Shown: in pieces, positions 24,490-32,741 of the stretch | How positions within the stretch are numbered: the stretch's first letter is position 1 | Layout: each line of letters begins with the position of its first letter | Source: Syntrophales bacterium | GTDB lineage: Bacteria; Desulfobacterota; Syntrophia; Syntrophales; UBA4778 | NCBI GenBank assembly: GCA_028712885.1 | Contig: JAQTPK010000001.1 | Coordinates: forward strand, 1 to 40,301 | DNA length: 40,301 bases | Reading direction: 5' to 3' | Notes under the pieces: model-generated | The model's database searches: none | What the model saw: the letters and a program-made list of their open reading frames with translations, nothing else | Told to the model about the DNA's origin: nothing | Position numbers and translations under genes: made by a program

Positions 24490-25298
24490 TCCCCCTCTCC
24501 TTTCGACGTCCCGTCGACGAGGCCCATGTTAATCAGGTTATCGAGCGTTTTCCAGAGGTGCTCTTCCGTATGCGGTTCAACCGTGATTATCGGCTCTATT
24601 CCGTTGTCTCTGATCCAGGCGAAGAGGCGGGCGAACGGGAAAGTGCCGTGCCCGACCGGCAGATGCTGGTCCTTCGTTCCGTCGTTATCGTGCAGATGGA
24701 CCTGACCCATCCTCTTCCCCAGTACGAGCAGCCACTCGTCTATGGCCTTTTTTGAAAATGCGTTATAGTGTCCCGTATCCAGGCAGAAGCAGACCCGGCG
24801 CGGATCCAGTCTGTCCAGCAGGGCCTTTATCTGCAGCGGGTCGGTCTCATAAACGTTTTCAAGGGATATCACCGCCCCCGATTCCTCCGCCGCGTCGAGG
24901 AGCCCGCTCCAGGTCAATAAGCTGTTTTCGAGCCAGCAATCTTCACTGGACACGTAATACCTCTCGTCGAAGGCGGGATGGCAGACAATGGTCTTCGGCC
25001 TAAAGTGGACCGCCAGATCGAATACCTGCTTCAGGCGCTCCACGGTTACCTGCCGGATTCTGGGGTCCACCGCTCCGGGCCTCAGGTCCATGAAGGGGGC
25101 GTGAAGAGTTACCGAAACGCCCGCGTCGCGGACGAATGCGGCGGTCTCCAGGAATACCCTTTCCGGATACCGGTCTAGAACGGCTCCGCTGAATCCGATT
25201 TCGGGATTGATTCCCCTCTCCGCAATAAACGGCAGGTATTTTTCGTAGAGCTGGTCGAAAGGGATGTGCACCTGGATCTGATTCAGGATCTTCTTCAT
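24486..25298 (-). CDS. Sugar phosphate isomerase/epimerase-like TIM barrel
   Basis: 270 residues of the xylose isomerase-like (AP endonuclease 2) barrel family. Metal-binding positions are in VTLHAPFMDL, VCHPAFDE, ISLENVYE (Glu), FCLDTGHYNAF (Asp, His), VHLHDNDG and ITVEPHTEEHL (Glu). The exact substrate cannot be read. It is translationally coupled to ugd, so a role in sugar or polysaccharide precursor supply is possible. I use the ATG at 25298; another in-frame ATG is at 25319 and a much longer frame goes to 25511. None has a good ribosome site. Confidence 0.85.
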   Translation of the reverse strand: MKKILNQIQVHIPFDQLYEKYLPFIAERGINPEIGFSGAVLDRYPERVFLETAAFVRDAGVSVTLHAPFMDLRPGAVDPRIRQVTVERLKQVFDLAVHFRPKTIVCHPAFDERYYVSSEDCWLENSLLTWSGLLDAAEESGAVISLENVYETDPLQIKALLDRLDPRRVCFCLDTGHYNAFSKKAIDEWLLVLGKRMGQVHLHDNDGTKDQHLPVGHGTFPFARLFAWIRDNGIEPIITVEPHTEEHLWKTLDNLINMGLVDGTSKGEGE

Positions 25299-25489
25299 TG
25301 TAAATAAATAACGTATCATAACGGCGTCTATTTCACAATAGCCGCGGGCTTCCTGCGGACATGCCCGCGTCCGGATCCCCGGATTGCATCCGGCGGCGAG
25401 CTCATCCGGGGCAGGCGAGCGGATCATATTCAGGCATTTTCTCCGGGGATTCGGAGACTCTCCGAAACCCTGCTCCGGTGAATCTCCAA

Positions 25490-25518
25490 TTGACAGGGAT
25501 ATTAATTTCATTTAGAAA
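25490..25518 (+). promoter_or_regulatory. Promoter of the rsfS-comF run
   Basis: TTGACA (25490-25495, 6/6) - 17 nt - TAGAAA (25513-25518, 4/6). Transcription would start near 25525, only about 6 nt before the first ATG (25531) but 24 nt before the ATT with a strong ribosome site. Confidence 0.65.
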
Positions 25519-25530
25519 TTATGAAAATCC

Positions 25531-25941
25531 ATGCCAAGGAGGTCCGAGATTCCCAGAAAAATAAGTTCCAGAAAGCTGGTGCTGCTGAGTGCGAATGCGG
25601 CATTGGAAAAAAAAGCCACCAACCTGATCATACTAAACGTTAAAGAGATGTCTTCGCTCGCGGATTACTTCGTTATATGCAGCGGAAACTCCGACCGCCA
25701 GGTTCAGGCCATCTCATCCGCGATTGAGGAGGTTCTGAAGAAAGCGGGGCGCCTCCCCATCGGCGTAGAAGGAGAACGGGCAGCCAAGTGGGTGCTCATG
25801 GATTACGGAGACGTCATCTTCCATATCTTTTATGAGCCGGTGCGCAGCTTTTACGATATCGAGAGATTGTGGACGGACGTTCCGCGGATGGAAGTGGGCG
25901 AGGACGTCTCAGAAATCTCTTCGCTTCGCAAAGGAATGTGA
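25531..25941 (+). CDS. rsfS: Ribosomal silencing factor RsfS
   Basis: Binds ribosomal protein L14 and blocks subunit joining, especially on starvation. 136 residues from the only conventional start. The DUF143 core is IILNVKEMSSLADYFVICSG, NSDRQVQAISSAIEEVL, GERAAKWVLMDYGDVIFHIF and YDIERLW. The coordinates start at ATG 25531, but that codon has no ribosome site and the mRNA would begin about 6 nt before it. AAGGAGGT lies inside the frame at 25536-25543, perfectly placed for an AUU start at 25549, which would give 130 residues. I think AUU is the real start. The comF start follows the stop directly. Confidence 0.92.
   Translation: MPRRSEIPRKISSRKLVLLSANAALEKKATNLIILNVKEMSSLADYFVICSGNSDRQVQAISSAIEEVLKKAGRLPIGVEGERAAKWVLMDYGDVIFHIFYEPVRSFYDIERLWTDVPRMEVGEDVSEISSLRKGM
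25536..25551 (+). promoter_or_regulatory. Strong Shine-Dalgarno before an AUU codon in rsfS
   Basis: AAGGAGGT, 5 nt, then ATT in the rsfS frame. AUU starts are rare; E. coli infC and pcnB are the known examples, and they are sensitive to IF3. The predicted transcription start (about 25525) also favours this start over ATG 25531. Confidence 0.55.
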
Positions 25942-26658
25942 TTGAAGGAAATTATCCATGACTTTGCGGATCTTGTCTTTCCTCCCCGCTGCGCGGGATG
26001 CGGCGAAATCAGAGCGGACGGGGATATCCCGTTCTGTGAAAACTGCTGCTCGGGCGTTTGCCTGATCCGATCTCCTCTGTGCGCCTGCTGCGGAATCCCG
26101 TTTGCCCCGGGGCAGCAGGATCATTTGTGCGGGGACTGCCTTTTGGAAAAGCCGCCCTTCGACAAGGCGCGAGCGGTAGGAGTTTACGAGTCCGCCCTGC
26201 ACGAAGCGGTGCGCCGCTTCAAGTATGCGGGCAACCTTGCGGCAGGTCATGTCCTGGGCCGGTGGATGGCCCTGTACGATTTTCCCGATTTCAGCCCGGG
26301 CGGATGCTCCGTCATCGTCCCGGTGCCCCTTCATCTGAACCGGCTCAGGGAGCGCGGTTTCAACCAGTCGCTGGTCCTGGCGCAGCAGATATCGAAAGTT
26401 CATTCCGTCCCGCTCGATTTCCGCTGCCTCGGCCGGTTGAGGGACACGGTTTCCCAGACCGGACTGGGGAGAAATGAGAGGATGACGAATATCAGAGGCT
26501 CATTCAGGGTGAGAAGCGCCGGGGCGGTAGAGGGCCGGAAGGTTCTTCTCGTGGATGACGTTCTGACGACCGGGAGCACCGCGGGTGAATGCGCGCGGGT
26601 CCTCCTTGGAGCGGGAGCCGTATCGGTTGACTTGGTGACGCTGGCGAGGACGGCGTAA
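25942..26658 (+). CDS. comF: ComF family protein (double zinc ribbon, phosphoribosyltransferase)
   Basis: 238 residues. The N-terminal zinc-ribbon cysteines are in RCAGCGE (17-20), FCENCC (32-36), CACCG (47-50) and CGDC (63-66). The phosphoribosyltransferase domain has VPVPLHLNRLRERGFNQ (127-142) and the PRPP-binding VLLVDDVLTTGST (201-213). ComF proteins take part in DNA uptake or salvage; the exact role here is unknown. It starts with TTG directly after the rsfS stop, with AAAGGA just before. Confidence 0.93.
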   Translation: MKEIIHDFADLVFPPRCAGCGEIRADGDIPFCENCCSGVCLIRSPLCACCGIPFAPGQQDHLCGDCLLEKPPFDKARAVGVYESALHEAVRRFKYAGNLAAGHVLGRWMALYDFPDFSPGGCSVIVPVPLHLNRLRERGFNQSLVLAQQISKVHSVPLDFRCLGRLRDTVSQTGLGRNERMTNIRGSFRVRSAGAVEGRKVLLVDDVLTTGSTAGECARVLLGAGAVSVDLVTLARTA

Positions 26659-26674
26659 GCGATCTTTCCAGTAA

Positions 26675-26800
26675 AGGGGCTAAAGGCTAAAGGACGAAGG
26701 GCGATAGCAAAAAACTGGAAAGAGAATTCCAGCTCAGATATTCTTCAGTTCAGGCATTTTTTGCCTTCAGCCGTTTGCCTTTAGCCCTTTGCCGTGAGGA
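26675..26800. repeat. Inverted 7-nt word array (GGCTAAA-type)
   Basis: The left arm at 26675-26708 has GGCTAAA, GGCTAAA, GGACGAA, GGGCGATA. The right arm at 26762-26797 is TGCCTTCAGCCGTTTGCC and TTTAGCCCTTTGCC. The spacer holds a small palindrome (CTGGAA..TTCCAG). The right arm runs into the rfaE2 ribosome site. Confidence 0.75.
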
Positions 26801-26807
26801 GTGGAAG

Positions 26808-27290
26808 ATGGAAGGAAAAATTCGGACAAGAGAGGAACTGAAGAAGGAAATCGATGCGCTCCGGCGGGCCGGAAAGAAAATAGTATTCACGAACGGCTGC
26901 TTCGATCTTCTGCACTGGGGACATACGACATATCTGCGGGAGGCAAAAAAGCTCGGCGATGTTCTCGTGCTCGGCCTGAACAGTGACGCATCCGTCCGGG
27001 CAATCAAAGGGGACAAGCGGCCGCTCACCCCGGAACGGGAGCGCGCGGAAGTGATGGCCTCCCTGGAATCGGTGGATTTTGTGACCGTCTTCGGGGAGGA
27101 GACGCCGCGTGAATTAATCGAGTACCTTCGGCCCGATATCCTTGTCAAAGGCGGCGATTGGGCCCCCGGGGCCGTCGCCGGAGGAGATTCCGTCCGCAAG
27201 AGGGGAGGCGAGGTGGTCATCATTCCCCTGGTGGAAAATTCCTCAACTTCGCGCATAATAGAAAAGATCCTGAAAATTCATGAAAAATAG
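26808..27290 (+). CDS. rfaE2: D-glycero-beta-D-manno-heptose 1-phosphate adenylyltransferase
   Basis: Makes ADP-heptose for the LPS inner core. 160 residues, single nucleotidyltransferase domain (the kinase half of HldE is separate or elsewhere). The KIVFTNGCFDLLHWGHTTYL segment has the HxGH adenylylation motif, GLNSDASVRAIKGDKRPLTP follows, and the end has VENSSTSRIIEKI (the ISSTxxIxRI-like site). The start at ATG 26808 has GAGGAG upstream. It implies an LPS-bearing outer membrane. Confidence 0.95.
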   Translation: MEGKIRTREELKKEIDALRRAGKKIVFTNGCFDLLHWGHTTYLREAKKLGDVLVLGLNSDASVRAIKGDKRPLTPERERAEVMASLESVDFVTVFGEETPRELIEYLRPDILVKGGDWAPGAVAGGDSVRKRGGEVVIIPLVENSSTSRIIEKILKIHEK

Positions 27291-27333
27291 GCCCGTTCGG
27301 CCGGATAATCATGGATTTCAGGCTGTTTTTTTA

Positions 27334-27362
27334 TTTACAAAAAATGATTTTTTTTGTATTTA
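27334..27362 (+). promoter_or_regulatory. Candidate dksA promoter (AT-rich)
   Basis: TTTACA - 17 nt - TATTTA in the most AT-rich stretch of the window (27325-27385), about 50 nt before dksA. The boxes are weak and TATTAT 4 nt later is an alternative -10. There is no other regulatory signal between rfaE2 and dksA. Confidence 0.35.
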
Positions 27363-27411
27363 TTATATTTACCCAAAAAGAATTTACATTCATCAGAGGT
27401 GTGTTTCGTCT

Positions 27412-27774
27412 ATGAAGCCCGAAAAACTCGAAATTTTCAAAAATCTTCTCAATCAGCGGATCGACGACCTCCTTAACGAGGCCAGCAAGACTGTTTCCGA
27501 CATGACTGATGAGAAAGAAAATTTCCCCGATCCGAACGACAGGGCCAGTCTCGAATCGGAGAGGAATTTCGAGCTTCGGATCAGGGATCGGGAACGCAAG
27601 CTGATTCGCAAAATGCAGGAAGCGATTCAGAGGATAGAGAACGGAACGTTCGGCATCTGCGACCGCTGCGGCGGTCAGATCTCCGAGAAGCGCCTGATGG
27701 CCCGTCCCGTCACCACTCTCTGCATTGAGTGCAAAACCAAAGAGGAAAGACTGGAAAAACAGCGGGGCGAATAA
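27412..27774 (+). CDS. dksA: DksA family RNA polymerase-binding regulator
   Basis: A 120-residue DksA. It inserts its coiled coil in the RNA polymerase secondary channel and works with ppGpp on stable RNA promoters. The tip carries DPNDRA (D40, D43, A45), the key acidic pair. The zinc ribbon is CDRCGG .. CIECK (C-x2-C-x17-C-x2-C). ATG 27412 was chosen because AGAGGTG lies upstream and the added N-terminal residues from 27280 have no similarity. It is shorter than the 151-residue E. coli protein. It lies in a run with priA and rfaE2. Confidence 0.95.
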   Translation: MKPEKLEIFKNLLNQRIDDLLNEASKTVSDMTDEKENFPDPNDRASLESERNFELRIRDRERKLIRKMQEAIQRIENGTFGICDRCGGQISEKRLMARPVTTLCIECKTKEERLEKQRGE

Positions 27775-27836
27775 GCCCTGACCTTTCCCTGCCTCCGTTT
27801 TCCATTAGCGGCAAATCCCTCCTTCAGCAGGTCGAA

Positions 27837-30230
27837 ATGTTTATCCTTGTAGCATTCAATATTCCTGCGGGCCATGCCTACACATACTCCGTCCCCTCCG
27901 GGCTGGCCGGGAAAGTAGAGATAGGCTGCAGGGTTCTTGCCCCTCTCGGCAAAAGAAAAGCAGTAGGCTTCGTGATTTCCGAAGAAGGCGACCCGGAGAG
28001 GGGAGAAATCAAGGATATCTTGTCGGTAATTGACCCGGAGCCCCTGTTCGGGAAAGAGGAGCTTCTCCTGTATTCCTGGGCCGCCGATTACTACCTGTAC
28101 CCCCTTGGCAAGTTAATAAAAGAGATCGTTCCCGGCCAGGTCCGGCCGGACGTCCTGATCAGTCGCGCAAAGGCAGGCGGGCCTGAGGAATTGTCTTCCC
28201 TTCCGGAGATCCAGCAGAAAATCATCATGATCCTGAATTCGGGGCGGAAGGCGCTCCCCGCGCGCATCCTGGAGAAAAGGCTGGGGGAAAGAGCTAACAG
28301 GCATCTCCATTCCCTCCAGCGCAGCGGATGGATACGGCTTGAGGAGACGGTGCGGGAGGGACCCGGGCCCGGCAGGGAGAAGTATGTCAGCGCGGCCGGG
28401 GCGGAAGCGGTCAGGATAACCAGGAACGAAAGGAGATTCCTCGATCTTCTTGAAGAGCGCGGGACCTGCCGCCTTTCATCTCTCAGGGAAGCCATGCCTC
28501 AGTCGGTCCGGATAGCCCGCGCCCTGGAGAAGAAAGGGGTAATAAGTATATCGGAGCGCGAGGCTCCCAGGAAACACGGGCAGGACAGCCTCTCGCCGCC
28601 GGCGGGAGCACCGGCGGTCCTGACTTCCGAGCAGGTTTCCGCCCTGGCGGAGATAGCAGGCGGAATATCCTCCGGCGGGTTCAAGGCCTGCATCCTCCAT
28701 GGGGTAACCGGAAGCGGCAAAACGGAGGTCTATCTGCAGGCGGCCGCCCACGCCCTGGCCCGTAAAGGCGGCGTTCTGTTCCTGGTCCCCGAAATAGCCC
28801 TGACCCCGCAGCTTCTGGGCCGCATTCAAAACCGTTTCGATCCGGGCCGGATTGCGGTAATGCACAGCGGAATACCCGAGGCGGCCAGGGCCGACCAGTG
28901 GAGGCGCATACAGAAGGGGGAACTGGACATCGTTGTGGGAGCGAGGTCGGCCGTTTTTGCGCCGGTCAGGCGGTTGAGGCTGATCATCGTAGACGAGGAG
29001 CATGATTCCTCCTACAAGCAGGAGGACCGAATGCGCTATAACGCCCGCGACCTCGCCGTCGTCAGGGCGGCGCAGACCTCGTCCGTAGTTGTCCTCGGGT
29101 CGGCGACGCCTTCCGTGCAAACTCTGCATAACGTCGGTTCCGGCAAATACTCCCGCCTGGAGCTCTCCAAGAGAATTGAGGAGAGGCCGCTGCCCGAGGT
29201 ACAGGTCGTCGACATGAAGGGGGAGCGGGACCATGCGGGAAGGGTCCCGATATTTTCCCGCGCGCTCGACGCCTCCATACGGGAAGCGCTTGCCCGGGGG
29301 AAACAGTCTCTTCTCTTTCTCAACCGCCGGGGTTCGCACCCGCACGTCTTTTGCTGCGAATGCGGCCATGTCCTCCGTTGCTCGCATTGCTCCGTAACGC
29401 TGACCCATCACGCCGATTCCGGCCTGCTTGTCTGTCATTATTGCGGCTTCTCCATGAAGGCCCTGCCTGTCTGTCCGGGCTGCGGCGGGACCCGCATCGG
29501 TACGCACGGCTTTGGAACCGAGCGGCTTGAGAAGGAGACCGCGGCCAGATTTCCGGAGGCGAGAATCGCCCGGATGGACAGCGACACGGTCGCGCGCGCG
29601 GGATCTCAGGCGGGGATTTTGAAGAAACTGGACCGCGGAGAGATCGATGTTCTGATTGGAACGCAGATGATCGCCAAGGGCCACGACTTTCCGAATGTGA
29701 TACTGGTCGGAGTAGTTTCAGCCGATCTTTCCCTGAATATCCCGGATTTCCGCGCCGCCGAGCGGACGTTTCAGATCCTGATGCAGGTGGCGGGGAGGAG
29801 CGGACGGGGCGATACGCCGGGAAAAGTCGTAATCCAGACCTTCAATCCGGACCATTACGCGATAAAGGCGGCGGAAATACACGATCATGCCGGTTTTTAC
29901 GAGCGCGAACTGTCCGTGCGGAAGCCGCTGCTTTACCCGCCCTTTTCGAGGCTGGTTTCCCTTGAAATCGCCGGTCCGCAGGAGGATCGGGTCAGGGATG
30001 CCGCCCGGAAGATGGGCGAGGAAGCGAAGCTGCTCTTATCGAAGGGAATCCGGGACATTGAAATACTGGGACCCGCGGAGGCGCCCGTATCCAGAATAAA
30101 GGGGAAATATCGGTGGCGCCTTCTCCTGAAAGGGGGCGACCGCAGCCGGCTGCGAGAAGCCGCGCGCAGGCTTGCCGGGTCATGTCCGGAAAAAGTAAGG
30201 ATAGATGTGGATCCGTTGAATTTCATGTAA
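27837..30230 (+). CDS. priA: Primosomal protein N' (replication restart helicase)
   Basis: Reloads the replisome at stalled forks; 797 residues from ATG 27837. The N-terminal FILVAFNIPAGHAYTYSVPS is the 3' DNA-binding domain. Helicase Walker A is GVTGSGKTE (289-297), Walker B DEEH (386-389). The zinc-binding insertion is CCECGHVLRCSHC, then CHYCG and CPGCGG (about 507-550). The motif VI segment IQVAGRSGRG is present (MQVAGRSGRG). A weak AGCAGG ribosome site precedes it. The frame could extend to 27729, but that part overlaps dksA and is not family-like. Confidence 0.97.
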   Translation: MFILVAFNIPAGHAYTYSVPSGLAGKVEIGCRVLAPLGKRKAVGFVISEEGDPERGEIKDILSVIDPEPLFGKEELLLYSWAADYYLYPLGKLIKEIVPGQVRPDVLISRAKAGGPEELSSLPEIQQKIIMILNSGRKALPARILEKRLGERANRHLHSLQRSGWIRLEETVREGPGPGREKYVSAAGAEAVRITRNERRFLDLLEERGTCRLSSLREAMPQSVRIARALEKKGVISISEREAPRKHGQDSLSPPAGAPAVLTSEQVSALAEIAGGISSGGFKACILHGVTGSGKTEVYLQAAAHALARKGGVLFLVPEIALTPQLLGRIQNRFDPGRIAVMHSGIPEAARADQWRRIQKGELDIVVGARSAVFAPVRRLRLIIVDEEHDSSYKQEDRMRYNARDLAVVRAAQTSSVVVLGSATPSVQTLHNVGSGKYSRLELSKRIEERPLPEVQVVDMKGERDHAGRVPIFSRALDASIREALARGKQSLLFLNRRGSHPHVFCCECGHVLRCSHCSVTLTHHADSGLLVCHYCGFSMKALPVCPGCGGTRIGTHGFGTERLEKETAARFPEARIARMDSDTVARAGSQAGILKKLDRGEIDVLIGTQMIAKGHDFPNVILVGVVSADLSLNIPDFRAAERTFQILMQVAGRSGRGDTPGKVVIQTFNPDHYAIKAAEIHDHAGFYERELSVRKPLLYPPFSRLVSLEIAGPQEDRVRDAARKMGEEAKLLLSKGIRDIEILGPAEAPVSRIKGKYRWRLLLKGGDRSRLREAARRLAGSCPEKVRIDVDPLNFM

Positions 30231-30323
30231 AACGTAAAGCGTAAGGTGTAAAGTGTAAGGTGTTTTTATCAGTGAGCGGACTGGTTTTGATACTCCTTAC
30301 TCCTTACGCTTCACACCTGACGA
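30231..30323. repeat. Inverted 7-nt word array (YGTAARG-type)
   Basis: The left arm at 30232-30263 has CGTAAAG, CGTAAGG, TGTAAAG, TGTAAGG in exact phase. The right arm at 30290-30321 reads back CGTCAGG, TGTGAAG, CGTAAGG, AGTAAGG. Same phase, 4-6 of 7 matches per word. It spans from the priA stop to the fmt ribosome site. Confidence 0.85.
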
Positions 30324-30330
30324 GAGTAAA

Positions 30331-31272
30331 ATGAAAAAGCCAAGCATACTGTTCATGGGCACGCCTGATTTTGCCGTGCCTTCCCTGGAGGCGCTGGTTG
30401 ACAGCGGGTATCCTCTCGTTGCCGCCGTGACCCAGCCGGACAGGCCGAAGGGCAGGGGAAGAAAGGAGGAGCCCCCGCCGGTGAAAACCGCCGCCGAGCG
30501 GCTCGGCGTTCCCGTTCTTCAGCCCCTGCTAATACGCGACCGCGAGTTTCTCGACGACTTCGAGCAACTTTCGCCCGATATGGTCGTTCTGGCCGCGTTC
30601 GGGCAGATCCTGCCGAAAACGATTATCGAACAGCCTCCATTCGGCTGCCTGAACGTACATCCTTCTCTCCTTCCGAAATTTCGGGGAGCGGCGCCGATCA
30701 ACTGGACCCTGATCAGCGGTGAGACAAGGACGGGCGTTTCAATCATTCGCATGACCGAGCAGGTCGACGCCGGAGACATACTTCTTCAGGAGGAGATCGA
30801 AATAGGGCCGGAGGAAACAGCGGGCGAGATCCATGACCGGCTGGCGGCCCTCGGCGCGCGCCTGATCGTCGAAGCAGTTGAGGGAGTCATCGGCGGTACT
30901 GTTGCTCCCGTGAAACAGGATGACTCCCGGGCGAGCTTCGCCCCCAAGCTGTCGCGCGAAAACGGACATATAGACTGGGGATCTGATTTCCGGGAAATTG
31001 TGAACCTGGTGCGCGGGCTCTCTCCTTCACCCGGCGCCTGGTCGGTTCTCGGCGGGCGGGTCCTGAAAATTTATCGCGCCTGGGGGTCCCCTTCACCCGG
31101 AAAAGAGTTCCGGCCGGGCGAAATTGCCGGCGCGGACGAGGAGGGGCTGAAAGTCGCTGCAAAGAACGGGCTGGTCATTCTGAAGGACCTTCAGTTCGAG
31201 GGGAAGAAGAGAATGTCCGCAACCGAATTCATCAGGGGATTCAGAATCAAGCCCGGCATGGCTCTCGAGTAA
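30331..31272 (+). CDS. fmt: Methionyl-tRNA formyltransferase
   Basis: Formylates initiator Met-tRNA using 10-formyl-THF. 313 residues. LFMGTPDFAVPSLEALV opens the N-terminal Rossmann. The catalytic segment is CLNVHPSLLPKFRGAAPI with N108 and H110, and the Asp is in VDAGDILL. The C-terminal OB-like domain starts near residue 206. The ATG follows the word array with only a weak GAGAG ribosome site. rsmB begins 2 nt after its stop, as in many genomes. Confidence 0.97.
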   Translation: MKKPSILFMGTPDFAVPSLEALVDSGYPLVAAVTQPDRPKGRGRKEEPPPVKTAAERLGVPVLQPLLIRDREFLDDFEQLSPDMVVLAAFGQILPKTIIEQPPFGCLNVHPSLLPKFRGAAPINWTLISGETRTGVSIIRMTEQVDAGDILLQEEIEIGPEETAGEIHDRLAALGARLIVEAVEGVIGGTVAPVKQDDSRASFAPKLSRENGHIDWGSDFREIVNLVRGLSPSPGAWSVLGGRVLKIYRAWGSPSPGKEFRPGEIAGADEEGLKVAAKNGLVILKDLQFEGKKRMSATEFIRGFRIKPGMALE

Positions 31273-31274
31273 TT

Positions 31275-32618
31275 ATGAATATCGGCCCGCGGGGGACAGC
31301 TGTCGAAATCCTGAACGAAGTAGACCGGGGCGCTTTTGCGGAACCCCTTCTTGACCGGAGCCTTTCCGGGGGAAAATCCATGGGGCCGCGCGACCGCGGC
31401 CTTCTCACCATGCTCGTTTACGGCACGCTGCGGATGAGGGGCAGGCTGGACTGGAACCTGCGCCGGCATTACCGGGCGGATTACGACGCCATGGAAACCG
31501 GCATCCGGAACATTCTGCGGATCGGAGCGTATCAGGCAATGTTCATGGACAGAGTTCCGGATTACGCCGTCGTGAGCGAATCGGTCGAGACGGCCCGGCG
31601 AATGTTTCCCGGCAGGGAAGGCCTGGTCAACGGAGTAATGAGAGGGTTCCTGAGGGGAAAAGGACGACAGCAATATCCCGATCCCGAAAATGAACCTGCA
31701 GCCCACATTTCAGCTTTCTATTCCCACCCGCTCTGGCTGGTGGAGAAGTGGATAGAGCGGTACGGCGTATCCGAAACACGCGCCCTGTGCGAAGCCGATA
31801 ACGGCATCCCCCCTTGTACGGTGCGGGTGAACCGGCTCAGGGCGGAAAGGAAGCCGCTTGCGGACAAACTCCGCTCCGCGGGGATGAGGGTTTTCTTCAC
31901 GCCGGTATCCCCGGACGGGCTTATTCTCGAAGACGCGGAAATCCCCCTCCGGGAAAGCAGCTTTGTCCGAACCGGTTCCATCCAGGTTCAGGACGAGGCC
32001 TCCCAGATGATCTCCGTCCTGACGAATCCTCCCCGGGGGGGGAGAGTCCTCGATCTCTGTTCGGGTATCGGAGGCAAGACCGCGCACCTCGCCGAGATCA
32101 TGGGCAATGAAGGCGAAATTGCCGCTGCAGACATAAACAGGGGGAAACTGAATTCGCTTCGCAGGATCGCGGGAAGGCTCGGAATTTCAATTGTGAAGAC
32201 GTTCGTCCGGGACGCTGCGCAGGATTTGGGCTCGTCTTTTCACGGCGGCTTCGATCGCGTTCTGGTGGATGCCCCCTGTTCCGGAACGGGAACGCTGAGG
32301 AGAAATCCGGAAATCAAATGGCGGCTGCGCCCCGAAGATATTCCGGGGCTTCAATCACTCCAGACGGAGATACTGGGGAGGGCGGCGCTTTATCCTCGAA
32401 AAGGAGGTCTCCTCGTCTACAGCACTTGCAGCCTCCTGTCCGAAGAGAATGAAGATGTCGTGAGCACGTTTCTTTCCCGCAACGGCTCTTACCGCCCCGT
32501 CGCGCCGCATCATGAGGCAACCGCGGGCCTGATCGGTCCCGACCTCTTATTCCGGACATTTCCCCACCGCGGCGGAATGGACGGATTCTTCGCGGCGGTG
32601 ATGGAAAGAATAAACTGA
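31275..32618 (+). CDS. rsmB: 16S rRNA (cytosine-967-C5)-methyltransferase
   Basis: SAM-dependent m5C methyltransferase, 447 residues. The N-terminal NusB-like helical domain is at about 1-135. The core has motif I RVLDLCSGIGGKTAHLAEI, motif IV DAPCSGTG and motif VI VYSTCSLLSEENE; the two cysteines are the catalytic pair. The ATG sits 2 nt after the fmt stop, so initiation is coupled to fmt translation. Confidence 0.96.
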   Translation: MNIGPRGTAVEILNEVDRGAFAEPLLDRSLSGGKSMGPRDRGLLTMLVYGTLRMRGRLDWNLRRHYRADYDAMETGIRNILRIGAYQAMFMDRVPDYAVVSESVETARRMFPGREGLVNGVMRGFLRGKGRQQYPDPENEPAAHISAFYSHPLWLVEKWIERYGVSETRALCEADNGIPPCTVRVNRLRAERKPLADKLRSAGMRVFFTPVSPDGLILEDAEIPLRESSFVRTGSIQVQDEASQMISVLTNPPRGGRVLDLCSGIGGKTAHLAEIMGNEGEIAAADINRGKLNSLRRIAGRLGISIVKTFVRDAAQDLGSSFHGGFDRVLVDAPCSGTGTLRRNPEIKWRLRPEDIPGLQSLQTEILGRAALYPRKGGLLVYSTCSLLSEENEDVVSTFLSRNGSYRPVAPHHEATAGLIGPDLLFRTFPHRGGMDGFFAAVMERIN

Positions 32619-32690
32619 TTTTGCGGGAAAGGCGGGAAAAGCATTTGTTAGGGTCAATGCATTAAAACAACGGCGGAAGTGACGCGGCAA

Positions 32691-32719
32691 TTGACTTTTT
32701 CAGGCAAAAGTAATATTAA
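32691..32719 (+). promoter_or_regulatory. Promoter of the MBL-fold gene
   Basis: TTGACT (32691-32696, 5/6) - 17 nt - TATTAA (32714-32719, 4/6), 23 nt upstream of the ATG at 32742. Confidence 0.55.
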
Positions 32720-32741
32720 CTCCGGGCATTTAGGGGTAATC

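Noticed and set aside
21321-25298. Polysaccharide biosynthesis island around ugd
   Set aside because: Only ugd and one isomerase-like gene are present; no glycosyltransferases, Wzx/Wzy or base-composition change.
25441-25470. Terminator hairpin (TTCGGAG-ACT-CTCCGAA) between the TIM barrel and rsfS
   Set aside because: No T-tract on either strand and it lies between divergent genes, so termination is not expected there.
24486-25511. Long form of the TIM-barrel protein starting at 25511
   Set aside because: The first 71 residues do not resemble the family and run across the divergent promoter region.
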